NCBI GenBank assembly: GCA_030220185.1
Contig: JASPKZ010005705.1
Coordinates: forward strand, 2,219,501 to 2,283,500
Direction: 5' to 3'
Length of the DNA: 64,000 nucleotides
From: Diploptera punctata
Lineage: Eukaryota > Arthropoda > Insecta > Blattodea > Blaberidae
Shown here: positions 22,357 through 32,548 of the stretch, one piece after another
Layout: every line of letters starts with the position of its first letter
Position numbering within the stretch: position 1 is the first letter of the stretch
Program-made: the position numbers and the translations under genes
Notes under the pieces: model-generated
The model's database searches: none
Seen by the model: the letters and a program-made list of their open reading frames with translations, nothing else
Told to the model about the DNA's origin: nothing

Positions 22357-22872
22357 CCGTGTCCCATTCAAACCTCCTACAATTTAATTAATCATAACTC
22401 TCGAAGTATGCGGAATTATGAAATGAGGTTGTTATTAAAAGAAAGAGAAACTCAAAGAATGTTTGTTTTCATTGTTTCAGTTAATTCATCTGTCGCATGT
22501 TGGACAATAATGACATAAAACACGTTCGCCAGACATCACTCCACTGGACTTCTTCCTCTGGGGGCATGTAAAAGACCGTGTGTTTGCGACTCCAGTACAA
22601 GATTTTCATGATTTACGAACCCGTATCCTTGACACAATTGCAACAGTACCAATGGACATGTTGGACAGAACGTGACACGAAATCGAATACAGACTTGATA
22701 TTGTTCTTGCTACTAATGATGCACATATAGAGGTGTTTTAGTGTGTAGCAATGTGTGGCAATGAAAATTCTTTGAGTTTCTGTTTCGTTTAATGCCGGCC
22801 TCATTTCATAATTCCGCATACTTTGTTAGTTATGATTAATTAAAATGTGGGAGGTTTGAATGGGACAACCTG
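22357..22872 (+). mobile_element. Mariner-like element, internally deleted
   Basis: The terminal inverted repeats are about 110 bp. The left one contains 'gtcccattcaaacctcctac'. The right reverse complement starts 'caggttgtcccattcaaacc'. Both continue through 'gtatgcggaattatgaaatg'. TA dinucleotides flank both ends. The interior keeps only the end of a transposase gene. Confidence 0.85.
22523..22741 (+). pseudogene. Mariner-like transposase, C-terminal remnant
   Basis: The frame reads 'RSPDITPLDFFLWGHVKDRV', the DDE/D-type motif near the third catalytic acidic residue, then 'TPVQDFHDLRTRILDTI'. A stop (tga) follows 'MDMLDRT', and the natural stop (tag) is at 22739-22741. The first two catalytic residues are gone. 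In the intact family this protein would cut and paste the element at TA sites. The remnant cannot. Confidence 0.8.
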
Positions 22873-23228
22873 TATTACTCGCTCAAGTTAAATCTGCAGG
22901 CGGAAAATATGCTAGGAATGTGCTGTCGATTCTCTTCCTTCTCTTACTATATTGTCACTTTCTGTGCCCTGTGTTGTGTTATTTGAATGGGAGGGGAGCG
23001 CTAGTAAATACTGTGCTTTTTACATGATCTGTCGCCTACAGCAATCGTTGACCAAATGAATAATCAGGCAACAATGTTACTACAGGGGCACGAGCTATTC
23101 ATCCTTTATAGTTCAGTTCTGGCTTCTTTAGCCGCTTTCGAGGGGGGTCTATGGTGTATGATGTGGGAATAAGGGAGGGTAAGTTACAGGTACTGCCAGC
23201 AACTATCCTCAGTTTTGAGAACATAATA
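22873..23228. other. Spacer
   Basis: The segment 'ctcgctcaagttaaatctg' (about 22878) resembles the reverse complement of 27033-27050, so a low-copy repeat may be present. Confidence 0.35.
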
Positions 23229-23236
23229 GTTATTAC

Positions 23237-23911
23237 TAGAGACCGGATGTTAGGGAAAATGCCTATAGTTATTTATTATAGATATTGTAAATGTGACTTG
23301 ACATAAGTTCATACCAACGACCCTAGAGTTGTTTTCCATGAAGTTCATTTTGCCTATAAATGCATATTTCAGCTTATAATGCCTATAAATGCCTATTTGT
23401 AATTTTTCTCCAAATTAACTAAGTATTTCAATGAAATCAATTGAAATGGACAAACTTCATAGCACAAATCATTTCATGGAAGTTTTCAAATGTTCTTTTT
23501 ATAAATTCCTTTAGAATATTTTAGAATAAGGGTGGTAATAACCCAATAACCTAGCAGGAGATGGTTCCCCTCAATGCATTCCCGTTAGCTAAATATTGTA
23601 TTTTTCCATCTCATGCATTCCCGTTAAGCGAAATAGCCATATTCTATCCTATAGTATTATGTTCCGGCTCTATGGCTTGGAGAAAAGTTCTTTGTTTCTT
23701 TTCAATACAAACATTGCTGAGTGACAAAGAGGGTTCTGCTCTTTGTAAAAAGGCAAAACAAATAGCATCTCTGATATCTTCACGTGATATTGATAGCATA
23801 TGTTTATATTCTTAACATAAGACTGTAAAAAGTTATTTTGTAGTCCATTTTTGTAAGAGCCTATTTTGCTTGCCTATTTTGAATTTTTTAGTGCCTAACA
23901 TCCGGACTCTA
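23237..23911. mobile_element. hAT-type non-autonomous element, 675 bp
   Basis: The ends are tagagaccggatgttagg and the reverse complement of tagagtccggatgttagg, an 18-bp terminal inverted repeat with one mismatch. The target-site duplication is a perfect 8 bp, gttattac (23229-23236 and 23912-23919). Subterminal direct repeats of 'tgcctataaatgcctat' are visible on the left. An 85-codon frame inside (23561-23815) has no motif I recognise. Confidence 0.88.
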
Positions 23912-23919
23912 GTTATTAC

Positions 23920-24248
23920 ACGTTGAATTTTCGTATCTACTATTATATATCTGGCTTAACTTAGCAAAGAGAGAGAGAGAGATGAAGATATAAGTGTAGA
24001 TCCTTGACCGCTTTCGCCCAGTTACAAAAGAAAGACCCACCATGTTGTCAGTTTCCTCTTCACCCTTATCAATATTAACATCTGGTGAAAAAGCACCGAC
24101 AACACTGGTGCGAGTGAGAGAGGTAAGCACAGCTGTCTGTTTCTACAAATTTGTTGTAAAGTTAAGCCAGACGAACTGTACTTCGGTGTTGGTGAATAAT
24201 AAGTTTGAAGTGTTCATTATAGAATAGCGTTGATTTGTAACAATTCAT
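23920..24248. other. Spacer with short (GA)n
   Basis: A short (GA)n run lies at about 23966-23982. No gene recognised. Confidence 0.4.
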
Positions 24249-24883
24249 TTTATTACAATTATTATTATCATCTTCCCTTCACGGGCTAGGCAAATTGCCT
24301 GTTCCGCCTCACAGTTGTTCTGTCCATCTTTTCACTGGCCTTCCCACATTCCTTGAACTTCTTGGCTTATAGTTAAATGCTGCTTCTGGTAATCTTGTTA
24401 CATTCATTCTTTCTACATGACTCAACCATTTTTCTCTATATTCTTTGATTTTATCATTAAATGGATATATATTTAATTCTGTTCTTATATCTTCATTCTT
24501 TATCCGATCTATTCTTGTGCAGCCTTTCGTTCTTTTTAGGGTATTCTACTTCGTAATTTTTTGGTCATTACCCAAGCTTCACTCCCATAAAGTAATGCAG
24601 GAACTGCCAATGTATTATAAAACTTCATTCTAGTATCTCTTCTTGTTTTGTTCTTTAATGTTATATGTATAGTTCCACATGCCATTTGGAATCTTGACAG
24701 TTTCATATTTACGTCTCTTTCAGTTTTTGTGTTTCTGGTAAAATTACAACCCAAATAATTAAAATGTGTTACTTGTTCCAGAGGTTTGTTGTCTATTATA
24801 ATCTTTGATCTGATATGTTCACTTCACCAAAATGCCATTATTTTTGTTTTTTCTTTTGATATTTTAAAATTATATTCTTGGCA

Positions 24884-24885
<2 letters not shown>
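24249..24885 (-). mobile_element. LINE-C, 5'-truncated fragment
   Basis: The minus strand gives 'LYGSEAWVMTKKL' (24536-24754 frame) and further C-terminal pieces. It ends in a 3' terminus of the 'gcctagcccgtgaaggg' type followed by short tandem repeats. It merges upstream into an (ATT)n array. Confidence 0.75.
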
Positions 24886-24944
<59 letters not shown>

Positions 24945-25145
24945 GAAGAAGGAGGAGAGAAGACCTCGAAACTCGTGGATGCAGGAAATAAGAACTGGAA
25001 TGAGAGCAAGAGGACTGGAGGACATGGATTGGATGGAGAGAGACGAATGGAGAAGAAAAATAAAACTTTAGGCACAGAAAGATGTGTAAACATTAAAATT
25101 CTGTACATAAATAAAATTATTATTATTATTATTGTGATTATTGTG

Positions 25146-25195
<50 letters not shown>
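24886..25195. repeat. Two (ATT)n arrays around a LINE 3'-like scrap
   Basis: (ATT)n occupies about 24886-24943 and 25118-25193. Between them, 24944-25115 (+) reads like a LINE C-terminal scrap ('ELE.EQEDWRTWIGWRETNG' after shifts). The 168-codon frame spanning all of this is an artefact. Confidence 0.7.
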
Positions 25196-25196
<1 letters not shown>

Positions 25197-25478
25197 AAAA
25201 AATATGTTTTGCATGGCTACGAGTTCCCTCCCCCACTCGGCAGTGTTCCCTCCTGCCACGCACCTTTGGTTATACAAGACGGCTACAGTTAACAGAACAG
25301 GACTGTACCGTCCTCATTACATGTTGGCAATTCTCAGCCGCTGAACTGTGTTGTGAAACTGGTAACAGAGAGATGAAAAACACTGTGATATTAAATGATC
25401 CGAAACCTTCAGCGGTCGTCTAGTAAATTACTAATTTGACATCCATGCAATGATCTTTCAGACGTGCTTAGGGAAATA
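25196..25478. other. Spacer
   Basis: No recognised feature. Its last two bases (TA, 25477-25478) are the left duplication of the Tc1-like element. Confidence 0.4.
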
Positions 25479-26977
25479 CACTGCTCAAAAAAATTAGGGG
25501 ATATTGTAGAATAACCTATTAAGACTATGTATTTAGGAACAGTATTAGATGCAATCATTTTCTATTACTCCAAAAGAATGTAACCAAGAGTTTGAAGTCA
25601 TTACGTAACCTCTGTACCACACCAGATGTCAAAGAGATCCTGATTAGGAATATGGCAAACAAACAAAGCAACACATTAACATGGGTGAAAATGTTTCTTT
25701 AGTATGGTGTATGGTCTCCTCGAACGGCCAGCACTGCCTCACACCTGTGTGGCATTGATGCAATGAGGTTAGCAATGAGTTCTTGGGGGATACGTGGCCA
25801 CTCTTCCATAAGAGCAATGTGCAGCTCTGGAACAGTTGTGGGAGGTGCTGGTCTGCCTGCAATGCGCCTGCCTAATGCATCCCACACATGCTCAATCGGA
25901 TTTAAGTCCGGGGAGGAAGCTGGCCATTGCATACGCTCGATACCCTCCACTTCCAGCATGTCGTCCACCAAGCCAGCTCTGTGGCGTCGTGCATTATCGT
26001 CCATAAAAAGAAAATAATCGCCTATGGCACCAGCATAAGGCATGACAAAAGGTCGGAGAATCTCATCTCTATACCTTACCGCAGTCAAAGTACCACCTTG
26101 GATGACAGAGGTCCGTACGTCCACCACTACTGACTCCTGCCCACACCATCAATCCACCGCCACCATATGGGGATCTTTCACGTACAAAAGCTGGATTGTT
26201 TTGTGTCCCTTTTTCTCTCCAGATGAATACACGCCGACTATCACATTCCACATTGAATCGCGACTCATCAGAAGAAAGAACTGATCTCCATTCAGCATGC
26301 CTCCACCCACGATGTTCCAGTTTCTGCAATCTCTACAGTGTTGTGGAGTTAACCTGGTACACACCATGGGCCTACGGGCATAGAGACCACTTCTATGCAG
26401 TCGATTAGGGACAGTTTGAGTTGACACCCTGCGTCCTGTTGCTGTTTGAAGTGTATTTCACAATTGAGTTGCATTCTGCTGTCTATTCCGACGGGCTGTT
26501 AACAAGAGGTAACGGTCATCCCTTGTTGTTGCCCTTGGTCGACCTTGTCCGGCTCTTCTGTGAACAGTATGTTCTTTGAATATGATTCCAAAGTCTGGAA
26601 ATCACGCTTTGAGACACCCCAATGGCTTGTGCCACCTCTTGTTATGTCTGTCCAGCTTCCGTCCTTCCTATGGCCCTCCAAGCCATTGGTTCAGGTAAAT
26701 CACGTTGTCGAGGCATCACTGTCCCTAAGGCAAGTCATTCACTAACTGAAAACTGGACTGGATTTAAAAACAGCAACAAAACATTCACCCCCACACCACC
26801 CTTTCACATCAACAGTACAGACACTGCCCTCTGGTGTGGTACCGAGGTTACGTAACAACTTCAAACTCTTATTTACATTATCTTGGAGTAATAGAAAGTG
26901 ATTGCATCTAATACTATTCCAAAAAACATAGTCTTAATAGGTTATTCTACAATATCCCCTAATTTTTTTGAGCAGTG
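25479..26977 (-). mobile_element. Tc1-like (DD34E) DNA transposon, 1.5 kb
   Basis: Both ends carry 'cactgctcaaaaaaattagg', and the inverted repeats stay alignable for about 120-150 bp. TA dinucleotides flank the element (25477-25478 and 26978-26979). It contains a minus-strand transposase pseudogene. Length, TA target and catalytic spacing all fit the Tc1 branch of IS630/Tc1/mariner. Confidence 0.95.
25699..26716 (-). pseudogene. Tc1-like DD34E transposase, frameshifted
   Basis: A likely start codon at 26716 gives 'MPRQRDLPEPMAWRAIGRTE', the start of the helix-turn-helix DNA-binding region. Several stops follow within 26690-26400. The first catalytic Asp lies in 'SDESRFNVECDSRRVFIW' (26069-26329 frame). 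The second Asp is in 'FLFMDDNARRH', and the Glu in 'SSPDLNPIEHVWDAL'. Exactly 34 residues separate the second Asp from the Glu, which defines DD34E. A frameshift near 26100-26130 splits the first catalytic block from the other two. The family's protein binds the inverted repeats and moves the element to TA sites. This copy is dead, though all catalytic residues remain readable. Confidence 0.93.
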
Positions 26978-27892
26978 TAGTTTGGCGACACTAGCGCTAA
27001 AACACATCTCCTCTGGCCGTAGAGACTTAACTTGAGCGAGGAATTACACCAAATGCCCTACAGTAGTATGTACTAAGGACTTTTCCACTGGGTTTGTTAC
27101 TGCACTCTAATTCAACCCAGAACGTACTACAGACCTTACGGGCTACGCCAGTGTTCCCCTACGTACAGAGGGTAGATATTGCCAAACTCATAATGACGGT
27201 ATTTGTTTGTTTAGGGAGGGTAGGAGGGGTAAGGTTAGCAGTACTTTTTCCACATCTATGTACTATGCATTAAAAAAAACATAGTGTTTCTTTTACAGCA
27301 TGAAAACTAGTTTTATAGTAAATATGAGAGTCGACATTTTCACACAGGATAGTACAGGTCCGCACGAGCTCAGTGACAAGTGGTAACTTGTTTTTTTTAT
27401 TTAAGAGGGGGGGGGTTTGGACGACTACAACTTACAACTCTGTACCTGCTGTGTTGCATATTTCAGTTTTATTTAAGGATTTCTCTCAAGAAAATACTGT
27501 TAAAATGGCAACCCAGTTCCCTATTCCAAATACACAGTAACTTCGTGGGTTGAAACTGACTGTAGTCATACATTTTCCGATAAGATATCTATAGAAAGGT
27601 AAATTACTTTTGCCTTTAAGTTAGCTTAAGCTAATGTACTTGTTTACGGCAAAGTTGTATTCGAAAATTTATCCTTTTATATCTGCCTGCTAATTATACT
27701 CGCGCCGGGTGGTCCTTTTGAATCTAGCAACTGTAGACTAGTTGTTGATGCAACCCCCTTCAATAATGCTGTATTACTTTTGTTATAGGCATAATGTATA
27801 TTTAAATCACCACAATTCAATAAATATGAACAATCCAAATGATTAACCTCCTTGATTTTAGCTTTAATCTGAATACCAACAGTATATGTCTA
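26978..27892. other. Spacer of about 0.9 kb
   Basis: No recognised repeat or gene, apart from 27033-27050, which resembles 22878 in reverse. A short G-run (ggggggg) lies near 27408. Confidence 0.4.
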
Positions 27893-28262
27893 ACAAGGGA
27901 CATGTTAACCATTGGTATACCAAAACCTATATTTCCTCCAGAGTAGCGTTTGCGATGTACCAAGGCCGTATAAAAAATCTGCCGTTTTTAACTGCAAGGC
28001 ACAGAAATCGAAGCCAAAATTCAGTAATGGCAACCCATTATACTGAGCAGATGGACTCCCTCCTTGAATAAGAGCCGAGTGGAATAAGGCGGAATGCAGC
28101 GTGGAGTGAGCGTTATCCAATCTGCCAATTACGGAGTTGTGTTACTTCACCATAGTTTAAATGAGAGATTTGAAGTTGAATTTTAGTGCCTTGCGATTAA
28201 AAACGGCAGTTTTTTATATTCAAGGTAGGTTTCGGCATGCAATAGTTGACACTTCTCTTGAA
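27893..28262. mobile_element. MITE-like inverted-repeat element
   Basis: The inner inverted repeat is clear: 'tctgccgtttttaactgcaa' on the left matches the reverse complement of 'ttgcgattaaaaacggcag' on the right. Similarity continues outward through 'ccaaaacctat' / 'ccgaaacctac' and 'cattg'. No coding capacity and no clear duplication; the outer limits are approximate. Confidence 0.65.
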
Positions 28263-28553
28263 AATAATTAAGTAGATTTCAAATTAAGGTTTATATATAC
28301 TGTGAAGCGCTTTTGTGCTGGTTTTTTAAATTCGCAGACTGCGGCGAGAGTCGAGTTCTCGCCTTATATGGTAGAGAAGGACTTGTGAGCAGTCGGTATA
28401 CGAATCGGAAAGCCCCTAAAGAATGTCGCACATGCGTCGATCTCTTTTCTTCGGGAAGGTCAATTCTAGAACAAACTGGCTAACCGACTCTCGAGACGTC
28501 CACTCTGGAAAAGTCGCAACTGTACCCCGAGAATATTACTACCCTCGCATATA
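28263..28553. other. Spacer
   Basis: Nothing recognised. Confidence 0.4.
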
Positions 28554-28629
28554 CAGAGTGTTGCAAAAAACAGACAACAGATGTGAGATGGAATATTGAG
28601 ATATGTTGATCATTTTTAATAACGTACCC

Positions 28630-29574
28630 TTCTTCTTCTTCTTCTTCACGGTTTAGGCTTATTTACTAACCTGTTCCGACTCCAAATTGTTGCTTTTTCC
28701 ATATTTTCTTTGGTCTTCTCAAACTTCTTCTTCCTCGTGGTGAATAGCTGTATGCTGCTTTTCGAATTCTATTCTCAGTCATCCTTGCAAAGTGTTCTTT
28801 CCAGTTTGTTCTGTATTTCTCTATTGTTGTATTTAATTCCTCTATTTTTAGTTGTCTTATTTCTGTGTTACGTCTTTTGTCTGTCCTTTGATATCCTGCT
28901 ATTGGTCTGAGGAATCTCATTTCAGCAGCTTGTATCCTGTTAGATTGTTGTGTTGTCACTGTCCATGTTTCGGATGCATAAGTAATAATAGGCACTGTCA
29001 TTGTCTTGTATAATTTCATTATAGAGTCTTTCCTGGCTTTATTTTTCAAAGTTCTTTTTAATGTTCCTGTTATATAATAATTAAACTTATTTAGTTTGTT
29101 ATTTATATCTGTTTCCGCTGTGTATGATATTTCGCAACCTAGGAAGTTATATCTTACCACTTGTTCTACTGGTTTATTTTCTAATATTATCTTTGTCCGA
29201 ACTGGATGAGCGCCCTTGAAGGCAGTTGTTTTTTTATTTTTGTGAGAATATTTCCATGCTGTGTTTTTTTGATATTTCATTTAGTTTATATAGCATTCTT
29301 TGTAGTTCGTCCTCTGTTTTTGCTATTAAAATCTGGTCATCTGCAAAGGCTACTGTTTTTATTACTATATTTCCTAAGTTAATTCCCCCAGTCGTCATTT
29401 GCTTCAATGACCGTACGTATCATGTCGTCGAATTAAATGTTAAAATGAGTGGTTGATAGTGGACAACCTTGTCTAACTCCTCCTGTTATGTGTGTTGGTT
29501 CCCTTTGATTTATTTTTATTTTTATTTTTGTTTTCTCATACATTTTCTTAATTACTGCTATCAAGTGTAGCAGT
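28630..29574 (-). mobile_element. LINE-C, 5'-truncated copy with 6-bp duplication
   Basis: The insertion is flanked by gtaccc (28624-28629 and 29575-29580). Read on the minus strand, it begins inside the RT and ends in a (GAA)n tail (ttcttcttc on the plus strand from 28630). Microsatellite-like tails instead of poly-A fit RTE-related LINEs. Confidence 0.88.
28666..29280 (-). CDS. LINE-C RT C-terminal arm, open fragment
   Basis: This is a 204-residue open frame with 'EQVVRYNFLGCEISYTAETD' (the F.YLG-type motif after the RT), 'TYASETWTVTTQQSNRIQAA', and a basic C-terminus with 'SYSPRGRRSLRRPKKIWKKQ'. The catalytic YADD/FADD region lies upstream in a broken frame (about 29300-29480, where 'ADDQIL' can be read). 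The product is part of a retrotransposon polyprotein and is not expected to work alone. Confidence 0.8.
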   Translation of the reverse strand: MKYQKNTAWKYSHKNKKTTAFKGAHPVRTKIILENKPVEQVVRYNFLGCEISYTAETDINNKLNKFNYYITGTLKRTLKNKARKDSIMKLYKTMTVPIITYASETWTVTTQQSNRIQAAEMRFLRPIAGYQRTDKRRNTEIRQLKIEELNTTIEKYRTNWKEHFARMTENRIRKAAYSYSPRGRRSLRRPKKIWKKQQFGVGTG

Positions 29575-29853
29575 GTACCCGTGTCCGGAAATTATGCGTT
29601 TTCATACTATGAGTAGCTAACTTCTCAAGAGTTCCGTTGGTTGGATTTCAAATCTGAATACTCGACAATACTCTCATAGTCACATCAATTTTCAAAATAT
29701 CTACCTCCCATCTCATTGCAGAGCGTACATCGGAGGTGTAGTGATTGGCGTACAAGTTCAAATACGCCTGGCCTCGTTTGAATTATTTCTGTAGCAACAT
29801 AGATTCGTGCTATAAGATTCATGCGTGACTCGCCGAAGTCTGATAGACTGTTT

Positions 29854-29950
29854 TATGATGATCTTGATGAAGATTTTCGGGCTGTAGGCTGTGGTCGTGA
29901 GGCTCACGACCACGGCCTACAGCCCGAAAATCTTCATCAAGATCATCATA
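29854..29950. repeat. 97-bp near-perfect palindrome
   Basis: Positions 29854-29901 and 29903-29950 are reverse complements around one central base. The only imperfect pair is 29890 with 29914 (T opposite G). It lies inside the mariner-like element, between its left arm and its transposase remnant. Confidence 0.95.
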
Positions 29951-30013
29951 GCAACTCCGGCCGTGAAAGTCTACGTGAATACATTAGACTGTTTCATGTC
30001 GCACCACAAAAAG

Positions 30014-30176
30014 TAGTACGGGAGGGTTAAGATCAGGTGATCTCAGAGGCCATGGGACTGGTTCCCCTCTGCTAATCCATCGACCTAGATATCTGGTATC
30101 CAAATGTCGCCTCACATTGGCATCGAAGTGAGCTGGAGCTCCGTCATGTTGCAGCCACATTCCGTTGCGAAGCCAC
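30014..30176 (-). pseudogene. Mariner-like transposase remnant
   Basis: The minus strand encodes 'NGMWLQHDGAPAHFDANVRR', with the second catalytic Asp in HDGAPAH. It continues to 'PWPLRSPDLNPP', the start of the block that holds the third catalytic residue. It then runs into a frame break just before the expected PLDFFLWG-type motif. The first catalytic block was not found. Confidence 0.82.
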
Positions 30177-30374
30177 GTATCACAGGTTCCGTACCTGAGT
30201 TCTTGTCAAGTAATGAGTCTTCAAATCCTTCGAACTAACACTAATCTCGCGACATAATTAACTAGCCACAATGTGAAAATGCATCATTTCCGGACATTGG
30301 TACTTTATTAAAAATGGTTAACCTATCTCAATATACTATCTCACCTCCGTTGTAGGTGTTTTTGCAACATCCTG

Positions 30375-30933
30375 TGTATAAGCAGTTACGAGGGTCGGGG
30401 GGAGTCAGTCTTATCCAATGGACTAGTGAAACGATATCAAGAGAGAAGACAGTAAATAATATAGTGAAGCCCGTCAGCGAGTACAAAGTGCTGTGTGATA
30501 AACGGGCAGCGTATTTTGGTTCCCGAACGTAGAGAAGATCGAGTAGTTTCTTCTTGTGGATTTATTACGTCACATGTATGTATAAGCAGTTTAAAACTGC
30601 AAATAGATACACACAGACGAGCCATAATCTTAGTAAATACAGATGCTCCATTGTCAACGTTGTTTACGTAAAATACAAAGTTATCTATCATTATTATGTA
30701 CTGAACTAAACCTTTGGTAGCGTCCTGACGTAAAATTTAGGGATAGTTTGAACCCTGAAACATTCAAACTATACTAATCAATAACTTTCCTAACTCGTAT
30801 CGGAATGAAAATAGTGATAAATAGTGGAGCAAGATGTTTAGTTAGCAGCACATTATTTGTGAAGAATCAGAGAAAGTTTGTGAAGTGAATAAACAGAATT
30901 TGGAAATTTTCTGTGAACATTGTATTCCATTCT
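30375..30933. other. Spacer
   Basis: No recognised feature. Confidence 0.4.
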
Positions 30934-31046
30934 GTAGTGTTCTGCCTGAGGGCAGATCTTTCACTGCAATCATAGAATTATTATGCTACGTTCTGCACCT
31001 TTACTAGGGAATTATAGGTGTGGTAGCTTCCTGTTGCTTTCCACAT
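30934..31046 (-). mobile_element. SINE-1, 3' half
   Basis: The minus strand holds 'tgtggaaagcaacaggaagc' to the terminal hairpin 'ctgccctcaggcagaacac' (with the aacac variant also seen in LINE-B). It is 160 bp from a complete SINE-1 in the same orientation. Confidence 0.85.
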
Positions 31047-31207
31047 CTGTGAGCATATGCTGTATTTATTCAAAGGCATTACATCGAAATTCTACGCACT
31101 AACCTATTGGTGACGATATTTATCCTGAATCAAAAATCCGATCTACGAATATGAGAGCTTGAGTTCGCGCTTTACAATATAACTTATGATTTAATATTAT
31201 TAGGTAT

Positions 31208-31552
31208 CCATTCATAGTAATTCTGCCCGAAGGCAGGTCCTTCACTGCAATCATAGCATTTCTATGCTATGCTTGCAGCTTTACTAGGGAATTGTGTAGG
31301 TGTGGTAGCTTCCCGTTGCTTTCCACACCGGTGAAGGATGATGATGATGATGGTAATGATGATAATGATAAGGATGATGGCCATATGATTTCGGGGACCG
31401 TTTGGGCCTTAAAGTTCTCCTGACATTTGTCTTACAGGTGAGGAGAAACCCCGATAAAAACCTCACCCAGAAAAACTGCCCCGACCGGGGATCGAACCCG
31501 GGCCCGCTGAATGACAAGGCAGCACGCTACCTCGAGACCACAGCGGTGGACT
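31208..31552 (-). mobile_element. SINE-1 copy, full length
   Basis: The minus strand runs from 'gtccaccgctgtggtctcga' through B box, body and tail. Candidate 10-bp duplication: tattaggtat (31198-31207) and tattgggtat (31553-31562), one mismatch. Confidence 0.92.
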
Positions 31553-31720
31553 TATTGGGTATGATAATTTAATTTCAATCCAGCATTTGCTGCGACTATT
31601 GAGTAAACAATGAAAAACCTCAGGGTTGTCAGTCTCAGGATTTGAATTCGGGACCTCTAGATTGCCCGTAAGGTCTGAGCCAATTCGTACAATTATATTT
31701 TATTTCTAAGGCACCGTTAA

Positions 31721-32379
31721 AGGCCGGTTTACACGCTACGTCTTATTATACGTTTTGTCGATCATACAAAACGCACGTTTTGTCCATTGTTTATATAGTA
31801 ACGTTTTCCCCTCAATATTCTACCTCAGTTCCAATCCAAACTCGAGTTGTAGTGTATTGTCAGTGATTTATTTTTGTTTCTTATTAAAACGAGAAAGACA
31901 TAATTAATTAGATTATGGAGGGAGCCCAGTTGCTTTCTTTTATTTATTTTCCTCGTAATGATTCAACGACTGGGAGAAAAAGTGATGAAGAGGAAAAAGA
32001 CAAGATGTTCAAGGGAGTGACTTCTGAAAAGAAGTCAGTATTCCCATGTTACTGAAAGAATTAAGAGGCGAACCTGATGACTGGCGCAATTATCTGCAAC
32101 TGGACACCTTAGCATAAAGTCAATTGCTGGAATTGGTAACACCATACATACAGAAACAAGACACCTGCATGAGAAAAGCCATTTAAACGGAACATACAAA
32201 AAGGAATACAAAACGTACGTTTTGTAGCAAAATGATGATGCTTTTCCCGTCAGTTCTTCAATCTGACCTTGGATTTCATTCCCATTCTACAAGACGTACG
32301 TGTTGCTGTTTACATTTTATCAGATATGATTTGTCCTGTGCAATAAAACGGACAGTAAAACCTGACGTGTAAACGGCCT
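31721..32379 (+). mobile_element. PIF/Harbinger-like element, internally deleted
   Basis: The ends aggccggtttacacg and the reverse complement of aggccgtttacacg form short terminal inverted repeats of the Harbinger type. The flanking triplets are taa (31718-31720) and tga (32380-32382), a possible decayed 3-bp duplication. The transposase remnant inside supports the assignment. Confidence 0.7.
31915..32188 (+). pseudogene. Harbinger-type transposase, N-terminal remnant
   Basis: From the ATG at 31915 the frame reads 'MEGAQLLSFIYFPRNDSTTG'. After a frame break it continues with 'EPDDWRNYLQLDTLA', a stop, and 'LLELVTPYIQKQDTCMRKAI'. The LxxLVTPxIxKQDTxMRKAI pattern is typical of the region upstream of the DDE domain in Harbinger nucleases. 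The catalytic domain is absent. Confidence 0.7.
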
Positions 32380-32402
32380 TGAGTTGACATTTTTTCCATT
32401 AA

Positions 32403-32530
32403 CTAACTCACTCATTAGCACTATCGAAACCACAGGTATGACCTCGCGAATATAAGCGCCATATACATCCCTATACTAAGCTACTGTTTTCCTTATCATT
32501 TCCTGTATAATTTCCTCAAATCGTGGTTAA
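32403..32530 (-). mobile_element. RTE-A LINE, 3' terminal scrap
   Basis: The reverse complement keeps the RTE-A 3' end, diverged (tagtgctaatgagtgagtta on the plus side mirrored). Confidence 0.6.
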
Positions 32531-32548
32531 AGGTTTTTTATTCAATTA

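Larger units (their letters stand above)
28554..30374 (-). mobile_element. Mariner-like element with long inverted repeats, split by a LINE
   Basis: The left end 'cagagtgttgcaaaaaac' and the right end (reverse complement 'caggatgttgcaaaaaca') start inverted repeats. These continue through 'gagatatgttgatcattttt' and, beyond the LINE insertion, 'gtgtccggaaattatgcg'. A TA precedes the left end. A minus-strand transposase remnant lies at 30014-30176. LINE-C was inserted into the left arm. Confidence 0.8.

Noticed and set aside
24786..25292. 168-codon frame
   Set aside because: It is open only because two (ATT)n arrays contain no stops; the central part is a LINE scrap.
30014..30176. A host gene derived from a transposase (SETMAR-like)
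   Set aside because: The frame is broken before the last catalytic block and lies inside recognisable inverted repeats, so it is just the element's own remnant.
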